Positions 7,480 to 15,979 of a DNA stretch of 33,014 nt are shown here, piece after piece. Below the pieces are notes generated by a model. The model was not told the origin of the DNA and did no database searches. It saw only the letters and a list, made by a program, of their open reading frames with translations. Within the stretch, counting starts at the first letter, position 1; each line of letters begins with the position of its first letter. The stretch comes from Candidatus Bathyarchaeota archaeon (GTDB taxonomy: Archaea; Thermoproteota; Bathyarchaeia; Bathyarchaeales; Bathycorpusculaceae), in the NCBI GenBank assembly GCA_016927895.1, contig JAFGLT010000042.1, positions 1-33,014 on the forward strand, given 5' to 3'. The translations under genes were made by a program, and so were the position numbers.

Positions 7480-8424
7480 GTGTCAAATTTGACAGAACAA
7501 CCAAGTTTCAAAACAGTTTTTGTTTTCCTAGACACTGACAAGTATTGCAGCCCGTTCGACATGCTCGTGGCTATAGACGCTTTTCCAGACTCCATGATAT
7601 TCAAGTACGAAAACGTAACTGACGAAGATGCCCCAAAAATAGTGTATGACCTGCTGTTTCCACGCGGACCAATGGGCGCAGCACACACAAAGATATTCAT
7701 CAACGGAAGCAACTTTGACATGGTTAACGCTGTTGTCGCCGCCACGCAGAGCTGCATGAAATCAGCGCCATGGGGAAACTCGATAATCGTTGACCCAAGA
7801 GGCGGATACTCAACAGCCGCTGCCGCAGTAGCAAAAACTTTAGGTGCATCTCTTGAGAAAGGCTTCGGAACCCTTGAAGGCAAAAACGTTACTGTTCTCG
7901 CAGGCACAGGACCAGTCGGGCAAACAGCTGCACGAATCTATGCTGCAGAAAAAGCCACCGTAACCATCACAACCCGTACAATGGCAAAAGGCCAAGCAGT
8001 TGCAGACAAAATCAACGAGGAAGTCGGCGCCCAAAGAGTCAAAGTCGTAGAAGTTCGAAGCTCCGAGCAAACAGGAGTAGCCATAAAAGCCGCGGAAATA
8101 ATCCTCGCTGCAGGCGCAGGCGGAATCCAACTGCTCTCAGCCGATGAATTAGCCAAGCACGGCGGAAAATGCAAAATAGTCGGTGACATCAACGCTATTA
8201 AACCACTCGGTGTTGAAGGCTTAGGTTCAAACGACGACGGCAAAGAAATCAAAACAGGCGTTTACGGCATAGGCGCACTGGCAATAGGCAGCCTCAAAAT
8301 CAAAATCGAAAAAGAAATGATCAAACGCGCAACAATGGAGCCGCAAGGACTATTCGACTACGCCATTGCCTACGAAATAGGTAAAAGCAAAATACTGAAG
8401 AAGCTAGCCAAAGCCAAAAAGTAG
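7480..8424 (+). CDS. mtdB: NAD(P)-dependent methylene-tetrahydromethanopterin dehydrogenase, MtdB type
   Basis: MtdB-type enzymes oxidise methylene-tetrahydromethanopterin to the methenyl form with NAD or NADP, a C1-transfer step best known from methylotrophic bacteria. The 314-residue protein has the family's N-terminal part, with FLDTDKYCSPFDMLVAIDA and the YENVTDEDAPKIVYD segment that follows it, then FPRGPMGAAHTKIF. A Rossmann domain follows with VTVLAGTGPVGQTAARI (residues about 137-153). Late motifs are AAGAGGIQLL and GAGGIQ-type turns, with IGALAIGSLK near the C-terminus. The GTG start is assumed; a TTG nine bases on is possible because AAGGTG precedes it at a good distance. The gene points towards the F420-type flavoprotein gene at 8465. 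Confidence 0.85.
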   Translation: MSNLTEQPSFKTVFVFLDTDKYCSPFDMLVAIDAFPDSMIFKYENVTDEDAPKIVYDLLFPRGPMGAAHTKIFINGSNFDMVNAVVAATQSCMKSAPWGNSIIVDPRGGYSTAAAAVAKTLGASLEKGFGTLEGKNVTVLAGTGPVGQTAARIYAAEKATVTITTRTMAKGQAVADKINEEVGAQRVKVVEVRSSEQTGVAIKAAEIILAAGAGGIQLLSADELAKHGGKCKIVGDINAIKPLGVEGLGSNDDGKEIKTGVYGIGALAIGSLKIKIEKEMIKRATMEPQGLFDYAIAYEIGKSKILKKLAKAKK

Positions 8425-8436
8425 GTTCGCTTCCCT

Positions 8437-8450
8437 CTTTTTCATTTTTT
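8437..8450 (+). terminator. T-rich terminator after mtdB
   Basis: Two thymine runs (CTTTTT and ATTTTTT) follow the mtdB stop in the 40-base gap before the convergent flavoprotein gene. Archaeal termination often uses such U-tracts without a hairpin, and none is seen here. Confidence 0.4.
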
Positions 8451-8464
8451 CCACTTTCAGCTGT

Positions 8465-9502
8465 TCATCTAATTGCGTTTTTTCTCTTTTTCTCCGACAG
8501 CCTAACCAGCAAATTATTCGCTTTAGCTTCTTCGTCCAAGGGTTCACTGAGCAAAAATCCAGCTTGCTCCGCGCCTGAAAACAACTCTTCGCCTTTCTTT
8601 GTGCGAATTACGGTGAGGGTCCAACCGTCTAGCCCTAAACCGCCAACGGAAATATCTGCTAATTCGGAGCTGAAATCGCCGCAGCAAGCACAGCTTTCCT
8701 CATGGAACCGCTTTATTTCCGCAAGAGGCATCTCAATAACGCCTGAAGCCGTGGTTACAAGCAGTTTACCTTTGATATTCATCTTCTTCACTTCGCTTAG
8801 GTCTACGCCCTTTTCGCCATGGATGTAACTTTCCATTAATCCCTCGTAGGTGAAGCATCTGGAACACATTAATCCAATCACGAAGTTCAAGCCTCCGGTG
8901 TGCCGAGTTAAACCTGCCGCCTGCATTTTCCTGACAGCTTGAATCTGGCACGGTGTTCCAACGAACGCAACTTCCGCTACCTCCTTGCCTGCCTCAGCCA
9001 AAAGAAGCGTGTTAGGCGAACAAGTGTACTTTGTCCCAGCGCACTCCAGAATCTCCCTAAGATTTGAAGCAAACTTGGGTATGGGATAAAACGGTTTTTC
9101 TTCGCTTACCCCAGCAACCACAGCAATATCAATATAGCCTTTTTCCATTGCATAAGCCAGCAGGGTAGTAGCGACTCCGCCATCTTGGCTGACCCGCCGC
9201 GTTTTTTCATCAGTCGCTTGGGCAATTACTAATCGGCGGTAGATTCCAAACGGCTCCTCTGTTTTTCGAGTTCTGCCAAACACAAACTTTTCCATTTTGC
9301 CGTGCGAGAAATTGTATCTGGGACAAGCTTGCGAGCACAGTCCACATGATTTGCAATCCTTCACCAAGCTGGGGCAGCCTTCTACGAGAGTTAAACACTC
9401 GTAAGGGCAAACGGCAACACATGCACCGCAACCCACACATCTACCAGCGTCAACAACGTCCTTGGCTAAGGAAGCCTCAAAACCTAGCTTGCTTTCACCC
9501 AT
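8465..9502 (-). CDS. Coenzyme F420 hydrogenase/dehydrogenase beta subunit family protein (FrhB/FpoF-like)
   Basis: FrhB-family proteins carry FAD and iron-sulfur centres and pass electrons between F420H2 or ferredoxin and a partner enzyme. Residues 20-61 form a two-cluster ferredoxin domain (C22, C25, C28, C32 and C50, C53, C56, C60). It is followed by the FrhB core with SQDGGVATTLLAYAMEKG, GTKYTCSPN, FVGTPCQIQAVRK, GLMCSRCFTYEGL and CACCGDFSSELADISVGG. The start is set at the ATG at 9502, because a TATA box at 9527-9535 predicts transcription from about 9505. A TTG upstream at 9523 would add CASC but leaves no room for a leader. The electron partner is not encoded beside it, so its exact reaction is open. 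Confidence 0.88.
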   Translation of the reverse strand: MGESKLGFEASLAKDVVDAGRCVGCGACVAVCPYECLTLVEGCPSLVKDCKSCGLCSQACPRYNFSHGKMEKFVFGRTRKTEEPFGIYRRLVIAQATDEKTRRVSQDGGVATTLLAYAMEKGYIDIAVVAGVSEEKPFYPIPKFASNLREILECAGTKYTCSPNTLLLAEAGKEVAEVAFVGTPCQIQAVRKMQAAGLTRHTGGLNFVIGLMCSRCFTYEGLMESYIHGEKGVDLSEVKKMNIKGKLLVTTASGVIEMPLAEIKRFHEESCACCGDFSSELADISVGGLGLDGWTLTVIRTKKGEELFSGAEQAGFLLSEPLDEEAKANNLLVRLSEKKRKNAIR

Positions 9503-9526
9503 GCAACTAGCACAAGCCGCCAACCG

Positions 9527-9535
9527 TATATAAAT
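9527..9535 (-). promoter_or_regulatory. TATA box of the FrhB-like gene
   Basis: The minus strand reads ATTTATATA about 25-33 bases before the ATG at 9502, a strong archaeal TATA box. It implies a nearly leaderless message and helps reject the upstream TTG start. Confidence 0.6.
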
Positions 9536-9595
9536 TTAAAGCCGCGGCTTGCCGCTGAATAACCACGACAGGAAACAACAAGGGAAATCCTATAG

Positions 9596-10765
9596 TTATC
9601 TGGCGCATTCCTGCAGGATGGCAATTCTTTTGGCGGCTTCTATTATGCGTTCTTTCGGCTGAGTTAACGAGAATCGCACGTAGTTTTTTCCTTGTTCTCC
9701 GAATCCGACGCCAGGGGTCACCACTACCCCTGCGTTGAGCAGTTTAGCGGCAAAATCGATTGAGCTGCAGTTGCAGTTTAGCCAAACGTAAAATGTGGCT
9801 TTCGGCTTGTCACATTTGTAGCCCATCGCGCATAGGCGTTCGACCAGTATGTCGCGTCTTTCCGCGTAAATCTTGTTGTTTTCTTTAAGGAAGTCGGGTG
9901 GTTTGTCGTTTTTGTAGGTTGCTAAGGCTTTAGCGGCTACTTTTTGTATGTAAACTGATGGTCCTGAGTCGACTTGTGACTTGACTTTTGTAAGCCCGCT
10001 GATTAACTGCTTGTTGCCAACGGCGAAGGCTATGCGGTCACCCGTCATGTTGAAGGTTTTTGAGAGTGAGTGGAACTCGATTGCCACTTCGGCTGCGCCG
10101 TCGATTTCGAGGATGCTGGGTGCCTTATACCCGTCGAAGCTTATCTCCGAGTAAGCGTTGTCGTAGCAGAGGATTATGTCGTTTTCGCGTGCGAACTCCA
10201 CTGCCTGCTTAAGGAATTTCTTGTCCACCGTGGCGCTCGTCGGGTTATTCGGGTAGTTCAGAAATATCATCTTCACTTTTTCAGTGTGCACGGCGTCGAG
10301 GTCTGGTTTGAAACCGTTTTCCCGAAGCAGCGGCATCGAAACCGCCACGCCATCGTTCAGTATGGTACTAGCGTTGTTGTAAACAGGGTAACTTGGGTCA
10401 GGCACCAAAACGTGGTCGCCCGCGTTTACGAACCCCCTCGCAATGTTCGCCAAGCCCTCTTTTGAGCCTAACAGCGCAATAACTTCGTCTTGGGCCAAGT
10501 CTATGCGGAAACGTTTCTTGCACCACTCAGCAACGGCTTCCCTGAATTCGGGTTCGCCTTGGCTGAGCGAGTAATTGTGATTCTTCAGGTTCGCGGCTTC
10601 CTCTTTAAGCGCGTCCACCACCACAGGCGGCGGTGGAAGGTCGGGGTCGCCAATGCTAAGCGAGATGAGGTCTATTCCCTGCGCCTTTTTCTCTTTCATA
10701 GTTTTCTCTATTTCCGCAAAAAGATACGGTGGAAGCCTTTTCACTCTCTCAGCAAATTCAAACAT
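9596..10765 (-). CDS. dapL: LL-diaminopimelate aminotransferase
   Basis: DapL converts tetrahydrodipicolinate directly to LL-diaminopimelate with glutamate as amino donor, replacing DapD, DapC and DapE. This is a 389-residue fold-type I PLP aminotransferase. It has LSIGDPDLPPP near the N-terminus, NYPNNPTSATVD, YDNAYSEISFDG and HSLSKTFNMTGDR, in which the lysine holds PLP. The last motif reads TGDR where many relatives have TGWR, a small oddity. The ATG at 10765 (MFEFAERVKRLPPYLF) is chosen over an upstream start, since GGAG precedes it inside dapF and family members begin there. It is the last gene of the lysine operon, seven bases after dapF. Context makes DapL far more likely than a general aspartate aminotransferase. 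Confidence 0.92.
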   Translation of the reverse strand: MFEFAERVKRLPPYLFAEIEKTMKEKKAQGIDLISLSIGDPDLPPPPVVVDALKEEAANLKNHNYSLSQGEPEFREAVAEWCKKRFRIDLAQDEVIALLGSKEGLANIARGFVNAGDHVLVPDPSYPVYNNASTILNDGVAVSMPLLRENGFKPDLDAVHTEKVKMIFLNYPNNPTSATVDKKFLKQAVEFARENDIILCYDNAYSEISFDGYKAPSILEIDGAAEVAIEFHSLSKTFNMTGDRIAFAVGNKQLISGLTKVKSQVDSGPSVYIQKVAAKALATYKNDKPPDFLKENNKIYAERRDILVERLCAMGYKCDKPKATFYVWLNCNCSSIDFAAKLLNAGVVVTPGVGFGEQGKNYVRFSLTQPKERIIEAAKRIAILQECAR

Positions 10766-10772
10766 TTCGTTA

Positions 10773-11609
10773 TCACACGTTCTCCTTAAACAGTGTTCCC
10801 TCAAAAACTTTCTCTGCAGCACCATTCATAAGCAAGCTGTCTGCATACTCAACTTCTAAATCGCCACCCAGCAGATGAACAAGAACTTTACAGCCGAGCT
10901 TTTCCAGCAGATTTCCAGCGACTACTGTGGCACAGGCGCCTGTACCACAAGCAAGGGTTTCCCCACAACCGCGCTCCCACACCCGCACTTTAACCTCGTT
11001 CTCACCCAAAACCTGAGCAAACTCCACGTTTGTTCTTTTAGGGAAAAGCTGATGGTTCTCAATTTTAGAGCCTACACGCTCCACTGGAAAATCGTCTACC
11101 GAGTCAACGAATATGACGCAGTGGGGATTGCCAACCGACAAGCATGTTGCCCTGTAACCGTCTCCGTCAACTTTTAAATCCTCGTTTATGAATTTGCCTT
11201 GACCCGCCATCGGAATCTTGCTTCTCTCCAGCTCGGGCACGCCCATGTCAACCATAACCGATTGAACCGCGTCGTTTTCAACAGTTAACCACGTTCGCTT
11301 GTTTCCAGCCAGCGTTTCCACAACTACCTCGCTTTTTCGGGCGATGTTGTTTTCGTAGCAGTACTTGGCGAAGCAGCGGATGCCGTTGCCGCACATTTCA
11401 GCTTCGCTTCCATCAGCGTTGAAAATCCTCATTTTCACTTCCGCTACGGTTGAGTTTGACACGAAGAGAACGCCGTCCGCGCCTACTGAGAACCGTCGCT
11501 TACATAGCTTCACCGCTAACTCAGACGCTTCGCGGTCGCTTATTTTCTCGCCTCTGTTGTCGATTACAACGTAGTCGTTGCCTAAGCCGTGCATCTTCCA
11601 AAACTTCAT
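10773..11609 (-). CDS. dapF: Diaminopimelate epimerase
   Basis: DapF converts LL- to meso-diaminopimelate using two cysteines and no cofactor. Both catalytic motifs are present: EMCGNGIRCFA and CGETLACGTGAC. The conserved opening KMHGLGNDYVVID and the loop GNPHCVIFV also fit. The length of about 278 residues is normal. The ATG at 11609 (MKFWKMHGLG) matches the family start; a GTG at 11618 overlapping the lysA stop is possible and would add three residues. It is translated in the lysine operon between lysA and dapL. Confidence 0.95.
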   Translation of the reverse strand: MKFWKMHGLGNDYVVIDNRGEKISDREASELAVKLCKRRFSVGADGVLFVSNSTVAEVKMRIFNADGSEAEMCGNGIRCFAKYCYENNIARKSEVVVETLAGNKRTWLTVENDAVQSVMVDMGVPELERSKIPMAGQGKFINEDLKVDGDGYRATCLSVGNPHCVIFVDSVDDFPVERVGSKIENHQLFPKRTNVEFAQVLGENEVKVRVWERGCGETLACGTGACATVVAGNLLEKLGCKVLVHLLGGDLEVEYADSLLMNGAAEKVFEGTLFKENV

Positions 11610-11614
11610 AGCGT

Positions 11615-12904
11615 TCACTCTGCCACTCGCTGCCCCGACAACAAATCGTCCAGCGTTTCGCGTTTCCTAATCACTGCGCACTTGCCATCTTTAACCATGA
11701 CTTCCGCGGCTCGTGGTCTAGCGTTGTACTGTGAACTCATGGCATAACCGTACGCGCCAGCGTTCAGAACCGCAAGCAAATCACCTTCATCCACATTCGG
11801 TAGCCGCCTGTCTCTGGCTAGCAGGTCGCCTGACTCGCAAACTGGGCCAGCCACATCGTACGTTTCTTCCTCTGGGGAGTCCAGCTTGCTCGCTACGAGC
11901 ACGTGATGGTGCGAGCCGTACATGGTGGGTCTCACTAACGTGTTGAATCCTGCGTCTACGCCGACAAACCGTTTGAAAGGCGTAACTTTCACCGTGTTCA
12001 CGCGGGTTAACAGGATGCTGGCATCGCAGACTAAGTAGCGTCCAGGCTCTACACAGAAGAACGGCTCGCCCAGGTCGTACTCTTCAACTCTGTTTTTGAA
12101 CAGGGACAGCACTTTCTCAGAGAAAGCAACCAAATCCACCGGTTTGTCTTCTGGCTTGTAGGGCACGCCGATTCCGCCGCCCATATCCACAAACTCGAAG
12201 CTTACCCCGGCTTCGTCGTGAACCCGTTTGGCTACGCTTAGAAGCTTGTCGAGCGCCAAAACGAAGGGGTCAACGTCTAGAACGCCTGAGCCTACGTGCA
12301 TGTGTATGCCGAACCGTTCCACGCCTGAATCCTTCGCTTTCTTGTACGCGTTTACGGCGTCGCTTTCCCATAACCCAAACTTTGTGTTTTCGCCTGCTGT
12401 GATGCAGTGGTCATGGTGGCCTGCGCCTATCTCAGGGTTAACCCTAACAGACAGCACTTCAGGCACTTTAATCTTGAGTAGCCTGTCTAACTGTGATAGG
12501 GAGTCAGCGTTCACGGTTATGTCGGAGTCGGCGAGAAACTTTAGCTCGTCGTTTCTGACGCTTGTTCCCGTGAATAAGATGCGCTCTGGCGTGAACCCCG
12601 TGGTTAATGCCATGAAAACTTCGCCTGGGCTGACCGCGTCCAAGTATGCGCCTTCTGTTTCCAGTGTTTTCAGCACTGATAGGTTCGAGTTTGCCTTCGC
12701 GGCGTAGTAGACTCTGATTTTTTCGTAGTTACGGGTTAATGCTTTGTGGAGGTTCCTGTAGTTGTCTCTGATTCTGCTCTCGCTGGTCACGTATAACGGC
12801 GTGTCGAAAGCTTCAGCTAGTTCTTCAGCGGAAACTCCGTCGAAGTAAAGCTTGCCGCCTCGATTCTCTAATGGCCCGTTGAGCCACGGCTGTATTGGAG
12901 TCAT
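11615..12904 (-). CDS. lysA: Diaminopimelate decarboxylase
   Basis: LysA makes lysine from meso-diaminopimelate, the last step of the pathway. The 429-residue PLP enzyme belongs to the alanine-racemase-fold (fold-type III) decarboxylases. K70 in YYAAKANSN binds PLP. HMHVGSGVLD, GGGIGVPY, EPGRYLV (phosphate and substrate contacts) and GPVCESGD (the active-site cysteine) follow in order. GAYGYAMSSQYNARPR is near the C-terminus. The ATG at 12904 has GAGG eight to nine bases upstream; the open frame continues into the end of asd but has no better start. The gap of 41 bases to asd has no sign of a promoter or terminator. Confidence 0.96.
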   Translation of the reverse strand: MTPIQPWLNGPLENRGGKLYFDGVSAEELAEAFDTPLYVTSESRIRDNYRNLHKALTRNYEKIRVYYAAKANSNLSVLKTLETEGAYLDAVSPGEVFMALTTGFTPERILFTGTSVRNDELKFLADSDITVNADSLSQLDRLLKIKVPEVLSVRVNPEIGAGHHDHCITAGENTKFGLWESDAVNAYKKAKDSGVERFGIHMHVGSGVLDVDPFVLALDKLLSVAKRVHDEAGVSFEFVDMGGGIGVPYKPEDKPVDLVAFSEKVLSLFKNRVEEYDLGEPFFCVEPGRYLVCDASILLTRVNTVKVTPFKRFVGVDAGFNTLVRPTMYGSHHHVLVASKLDSPEEETYDVAGPVCESGDLLARDRRLPNVDEGDLLAVLNAGAYGYAMSSQYNARPRAAEVMVKDGKCAVIRKRETLDDLLSGQRVAE

Positions 12905-12945
12905 AACTGTTTCCTCTTTGAAGATTGTTGGTAACGTCTGCCGGT

Positions 12946-14004
12946 TTAGGCAATTCCCTTCGTTACCATAAGCTCGGCGCTGAGTATACCTGCTCCTGCG
13001 GCTCCACGGATAGTGTTGTGTCCCAAGCACAGGTACTTAGCCGTCATTATAGGGTCTTTTCGGATTCTGCCGACCACGACACTCATGCCTTTGCCTTCGT
13101 CACGGTCGTAGCGAGGTTGAGGTCTACTCGGTTCCTTTCGTACGACTATTGGGTTTTCTGGGGCAGAGGGAAGATTCAGTTTTTGCGGTTCGCCTCTAAA
13201 CTGGATGAAAGCCTCTTCGATTTCCTCCACTGTGGGGTTGTCGTCAAGCTTCACGAAGACTGATTCTAAGTGTCCGTCTATGACGTTGACTCTGTGACAG
13301 CTTGAGCTGAGCATGAAGTCTGCTGGGCATATCCTGTTGCCGTCGAATGAGCCCAGTATCTTCTGGGGTTCGCTCTCCATTTTATCCTCTTCACCAGAGA
13401 TGAATGGAACAACATTGTCTAAGATGTCCAGTGAAGAGACACCTGGGTATCCTGCTCCGCTTAGCGCTTGCATGGTTGAAACCATAACTTGGCTGAGACC
13501 GAACTTCATAAGCGGCTTCAACGTGATTGCTAGTTGAATTGTGCTGCAGTTAGGGTCCGTTGAGATGAAGCCCTTCCAGCCTCTTGCTTTCCTTTGGATT
13601 GGAATAAGCGCTGCGTGGTCAGGGTTCACTTCCGGTATTATAAGCGGCACATCAGGGTCCATGCGGTGCGCGCTTGCCTTGCTGAAGACTGGGTACAACG
13701 CTGCGAAATCTGTTTCCACTGGTCCTGCCAAGCCGCCTGGCAATGCTGAGAAGACAAAATCCACGTTGCCTGCCTTCTCCACTGACTCGACGTCGCAGTT
13801 TACCACGTTCATTTCAGCAATTTCCTTAGGCAGGTTCGTCTGCATGGTCCAGTTGCAGGCGCCCTTATACTTTTTGCCTGCGGATTTTTCCGAAGCGGCG
13901 AGCACTTCGATTTGGAACCATGGGTGTCCTTGCAACAGCTGAATGAAGCGTTGTCCAACGGCTCCCGTTGCGCCTAATATGGCTACTTTACGATGTGACG
14001 ACAT
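12946..14004 (-). CDS. asd: Aspartate-semialdehyde dehydrogenase
   Basis: Asd reduces aspartyl phosphate with NADPH to aspartate semialdehyde, the branch point to lysine and to homoserine. The 352-residue length and motifs suit the archaeal/fungal-type family: AILGATGAVGQRF (nucleotide-binding loop), STDPNCSTIQL (catalytic cysteine), ALSGAGYPGVSSLD and SSCHRVNVIDGH, which has the catalytic histidine. The gene start overlaps the end of the aspartokinase gene by 17 bases, so the two successive enzymes are translationally coupled. It also has to feed the homoserine branch encoded at the right edge, since no second asd is seen. Confidence 0.95.
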   Translation of the reverse strand: MSSHRKVAILGATGAVGQRFIQLLQGHPWFQIEVLAASEKSAGKKYKGACNWTMQTNLPKEIAEMNVVNCDVESVEKAGNVDFVFSALPGGLAGPVETDFAALYPVFSKASAHRMDPDVPLIIPEVNPDHAALIPIQRKARGWKGFISTDPNCSTIQLAITLKPLMKFGLSQVMVSTMQALSGAGYPGVSSLDILDNVVPFISGEEDKMESEPQKILGSFDGNRICPADFMLSSSCHRVNVIDGHLESVFVKLDDNPTVEEIEEAFIQFRGEPQKLNLPSAPENPIVVRKEPSRPQPRYDRDEGKGMSVVVGRIRKDPIMTAKYLCLGHNTIRGAAGAGILSAELMVTKGIA

Positions 14005-15169
14005 TACTTATCGCTTCCTTTGCTCTTTTGAGTTGGTTTTCTTCGATAAAAACGTTAATGGTCGCTTTGCTGGTAGTGACCTCAATTATGTTGATGCCTT
14101 TGTGGCTTAGCGCCGTGCTTAAGGCTGCGACTCCGCCGGGTGACTCGATGAATGTGGCGTGTCTTACCTGAAGCATTGCCACGTTTTCCCTGTGGCTAAC
14201 CGCTTTGAAGCCTGGTATGCTGTGTAGTTTGCGTATGACTTCGGTTATGTTGCCGTCTGAAGTGAACACGGTGATTGAGCGGCTTCCTGAGCTGACGCCG
14301 TATATGGGTTTTTGGCTAAGCGAGGAGAAGACTTCGCTGATGTTTTCTGCGTTTACCTTGCAGACCACGTTGATGGCAATCAAATCGTTGCGGATATGTA
14401 CTTCAGATGAGTTGCTGTCTAAAGCGCCTGTAATTTCCGTGCCTCCAACGGCAAGGTTACCGGAAGAGAAGTCCACTACCCTGAGCATCTGGTTTGGCTG
14501 CTTGTACCTTAAAGCTTCTGGTTTCACGATTTTCGCGCCGCCTTGAGCTAAATCAAACATCTCACGTATATCCAGCTTGTTAAGCGCTCTGGCTTCAGAC
14601 ACGATTTTAGGGTCCGCTGAGAGGACTCCACTCGTTTCCTTGACAAGTATTACTTCATCCGCATCTAAGCATTTAGCAAGAACCAAAGCGGTCGTGTCGC
14701 TTCCACCCCTTCCCATAACGGTTATTCTACCGTTCAGGTCCTTTCCTACGAAACCGCACATAACGGGTATGGTTTCGCCCAACAACGGAGCTAAGAATTT
14801 TCTTGCAAGCTCAGTGGTTTTCTCCATATCTGGTCTCGCGTTGCGAAAGTTGGAGTCAGTTATCAATGGCCAGTTGTCGTTGCATGGGTCGAAAAGTTCC
14901 GCTTTTGCACCTTGTGTTCTCAGGGCGGAGCAGAAGAATCGGGCGCTGACTCGTTCGCCCATGGATATCAGTTCCGCGTAGTCTGCGTCGCTTACGTCGC
15001 CTATTTGCATGGTTGTGTTGAGCAAACTGTCGGTTGTTTTGCCCATGGCTGAGACTACGACTATTATTTCCTTGTAATTAGCGTTTGCAACCATTTTGGC
15101 TGCCTGTGAGACTTTTTCCCCTGTAGCAAGGTCGGCGCCTCCAAACTTGATGACTACCCTGTTACCCAC
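13988..15169 (-). CDS. Aspartate kinase of the lysine operon
   Basis: Aspartokinase phosphorylates aspartate to start the pathway. The 393 residues include an amino-acid kinase domain (to about 245) and two ACT domains (about 265-390), which usually bind the end product. Kinase motifs are VMGRGGSDTTALVLA and KETSGVLSADPKIV. The N-terminal signature is odd: it reads IKFGGADLATG, where aspartokinases normally have KFGGTS. The threonine and serine at the substrate site are replaced by alanine and aspartate. The paralogue at 30830 keeps KFGGTSVATG. Position between dapB and asd still makes aspartate the expected substrate. The ACT domains suggest feedback by lysine, which is inference. Confidence 0.92.
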   Translation of the reverse strand: MGNRVVIKFGGADLATGEKVSQAAKMVANANYKEIIVVVSAMGKTTDSLLNTTMQIGDVSDADYAELISMGERVSARFFCSALRTQGAKAELFDPCNDNWPLITDSNFRNARPDMEKTTELARKFLAPLLGETIPVMCGFVGKDLNGRITVMGRGGSDTTALVLAKCLDADEVILVKETSGVLSADPKIVSEARALNKLDIREMFDLAQGGAKIVKPEALRYKQPNQMLRVVDFSSGNLAVGGTEITGALDSNSSEVHIRNDLIAINVVCKVNAENISEVFSSLSQKPIYGVSSGSRSITVFTSDGNITEVIRKLHSIPGFKAVSHRENVAMLQVRHATFIESPGGVAALSTALSHKGINIIEVTTSKATINVFIEENQLKRAKEAISNVVTS

Positions 15170-15184
15170 AGTTTTTCACCTGAA

Positions 15185-15979
15185 TTAGGATAAACCCAGC
15201 ACGTCTTCCATGCTGAAAATTCTTGGCTGCGCTTGGCTGCTTATCCATTCCGCCGCGTATACTGCGCCTTGTGCAAGGGCACTTCGTGAGAAAGCAACAT
15301 GTTCTATCTTGAGCATTTCGTGGGGTCCTGCAACTATGATGTCATGGATGCCCGGAACTCCGCCTGCACGTAACGCAGCGATTTCAAGTTCTTCAGGTTG
15401 CCTCGGGCTCATGCCTTCCCTTCCGTACACCGTTCGACTGTAGCCGCGCACGTCCGCGATTATTTGGCCAAGTTTTTTGGCGGTTCCACTAGGCGCATCC
15501 TTCTTGCCCGTATGATGGATTTCGCTTATGCTGAAAGTGTATTCCTGAGGAAATGCCTTCAATGCTTGGGCTAATTTGAATAGGATATTGACGCCTACGC
15601 TGAAGTTTGGTGCAAACACAGCTGGAACCTTACCCTCAACGGCCTCGCGTGTCTGACGGTTTTGCTCATCGGTGAAGCCCGTTGTGCCCAGAACCACGCG
15701 CTTGCCCAATGCGGCAACAGCGGGAACATTTTGCACTTCAGCTGCTGGCGTGGTGAAAGTCATGTACACGTCTGCATCTTTGCAGGCTTCGCTGATTCTG
15801 TCGGAACCTATAATTACCGTGTCGAAGTCGCTGATTCCTAGTTCGCGCAGGTTTTTTCCTACGCAGGGGTTACCTGAGGCTTCGACTGCACCGGTTACTT
15901 GGATTCCTTTGGCTGCGGCTTCGCGGATGACAGCGTTGCCCATTCTACCTGCGGCGCCTGCCACACACAGCTTAAGCAT
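15185..15979 (-). CDS. dapB: 4-hydroxy-tetrahydrodipicolinate reductase
   Basis: DapB reduces the product of DapA to tetrahydrodipicolinate with NAD(P)H. The 264-residue protein has the Rossmann motif VAGAAGRMG (residues 6-14), TFTTPAAE, GTTGF, APNFSVGVN and the catalytic signature SEIHHTGKKDAPSGTA. The C-terminal domain has the conserved IHDIIVAGPHEMLKIEH. It overlaps the end of dapA by eight bases and stands 15 bases before the aspartokinase gene, firmly inside the operon. Confidence 0.96.
   Translation of the reverse strand: MLKLCVAGAAGRMGNAVIREAAAKGIQVTGAVEASGNPCVGKNLRELGISDFDTVIIGSDRISEACKDADVYMTFTTPAAEVQNVPAVAALGKRVVLGTTGFTDEQNRQTREAVEGKVPAVFAPNFSVGVNILFKLAQALKAFPQEYTFSISEIHHTGKKDAPSGTAKKLGQIIADVRGYSRTVYGREGMSPRQPEELEIAALRAGGVPGIHDIIVAGPHEMLKIEHVAFSRSALAQGAVYAAEWISSQAQPRIFSMEDVLGLS

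Noticed and set aside
12946-13030. N-terminal extension of LysA into asd
   Set aside because: The extra residues read through asd coding sequence in another frame; GAGG and the family start support 12904.
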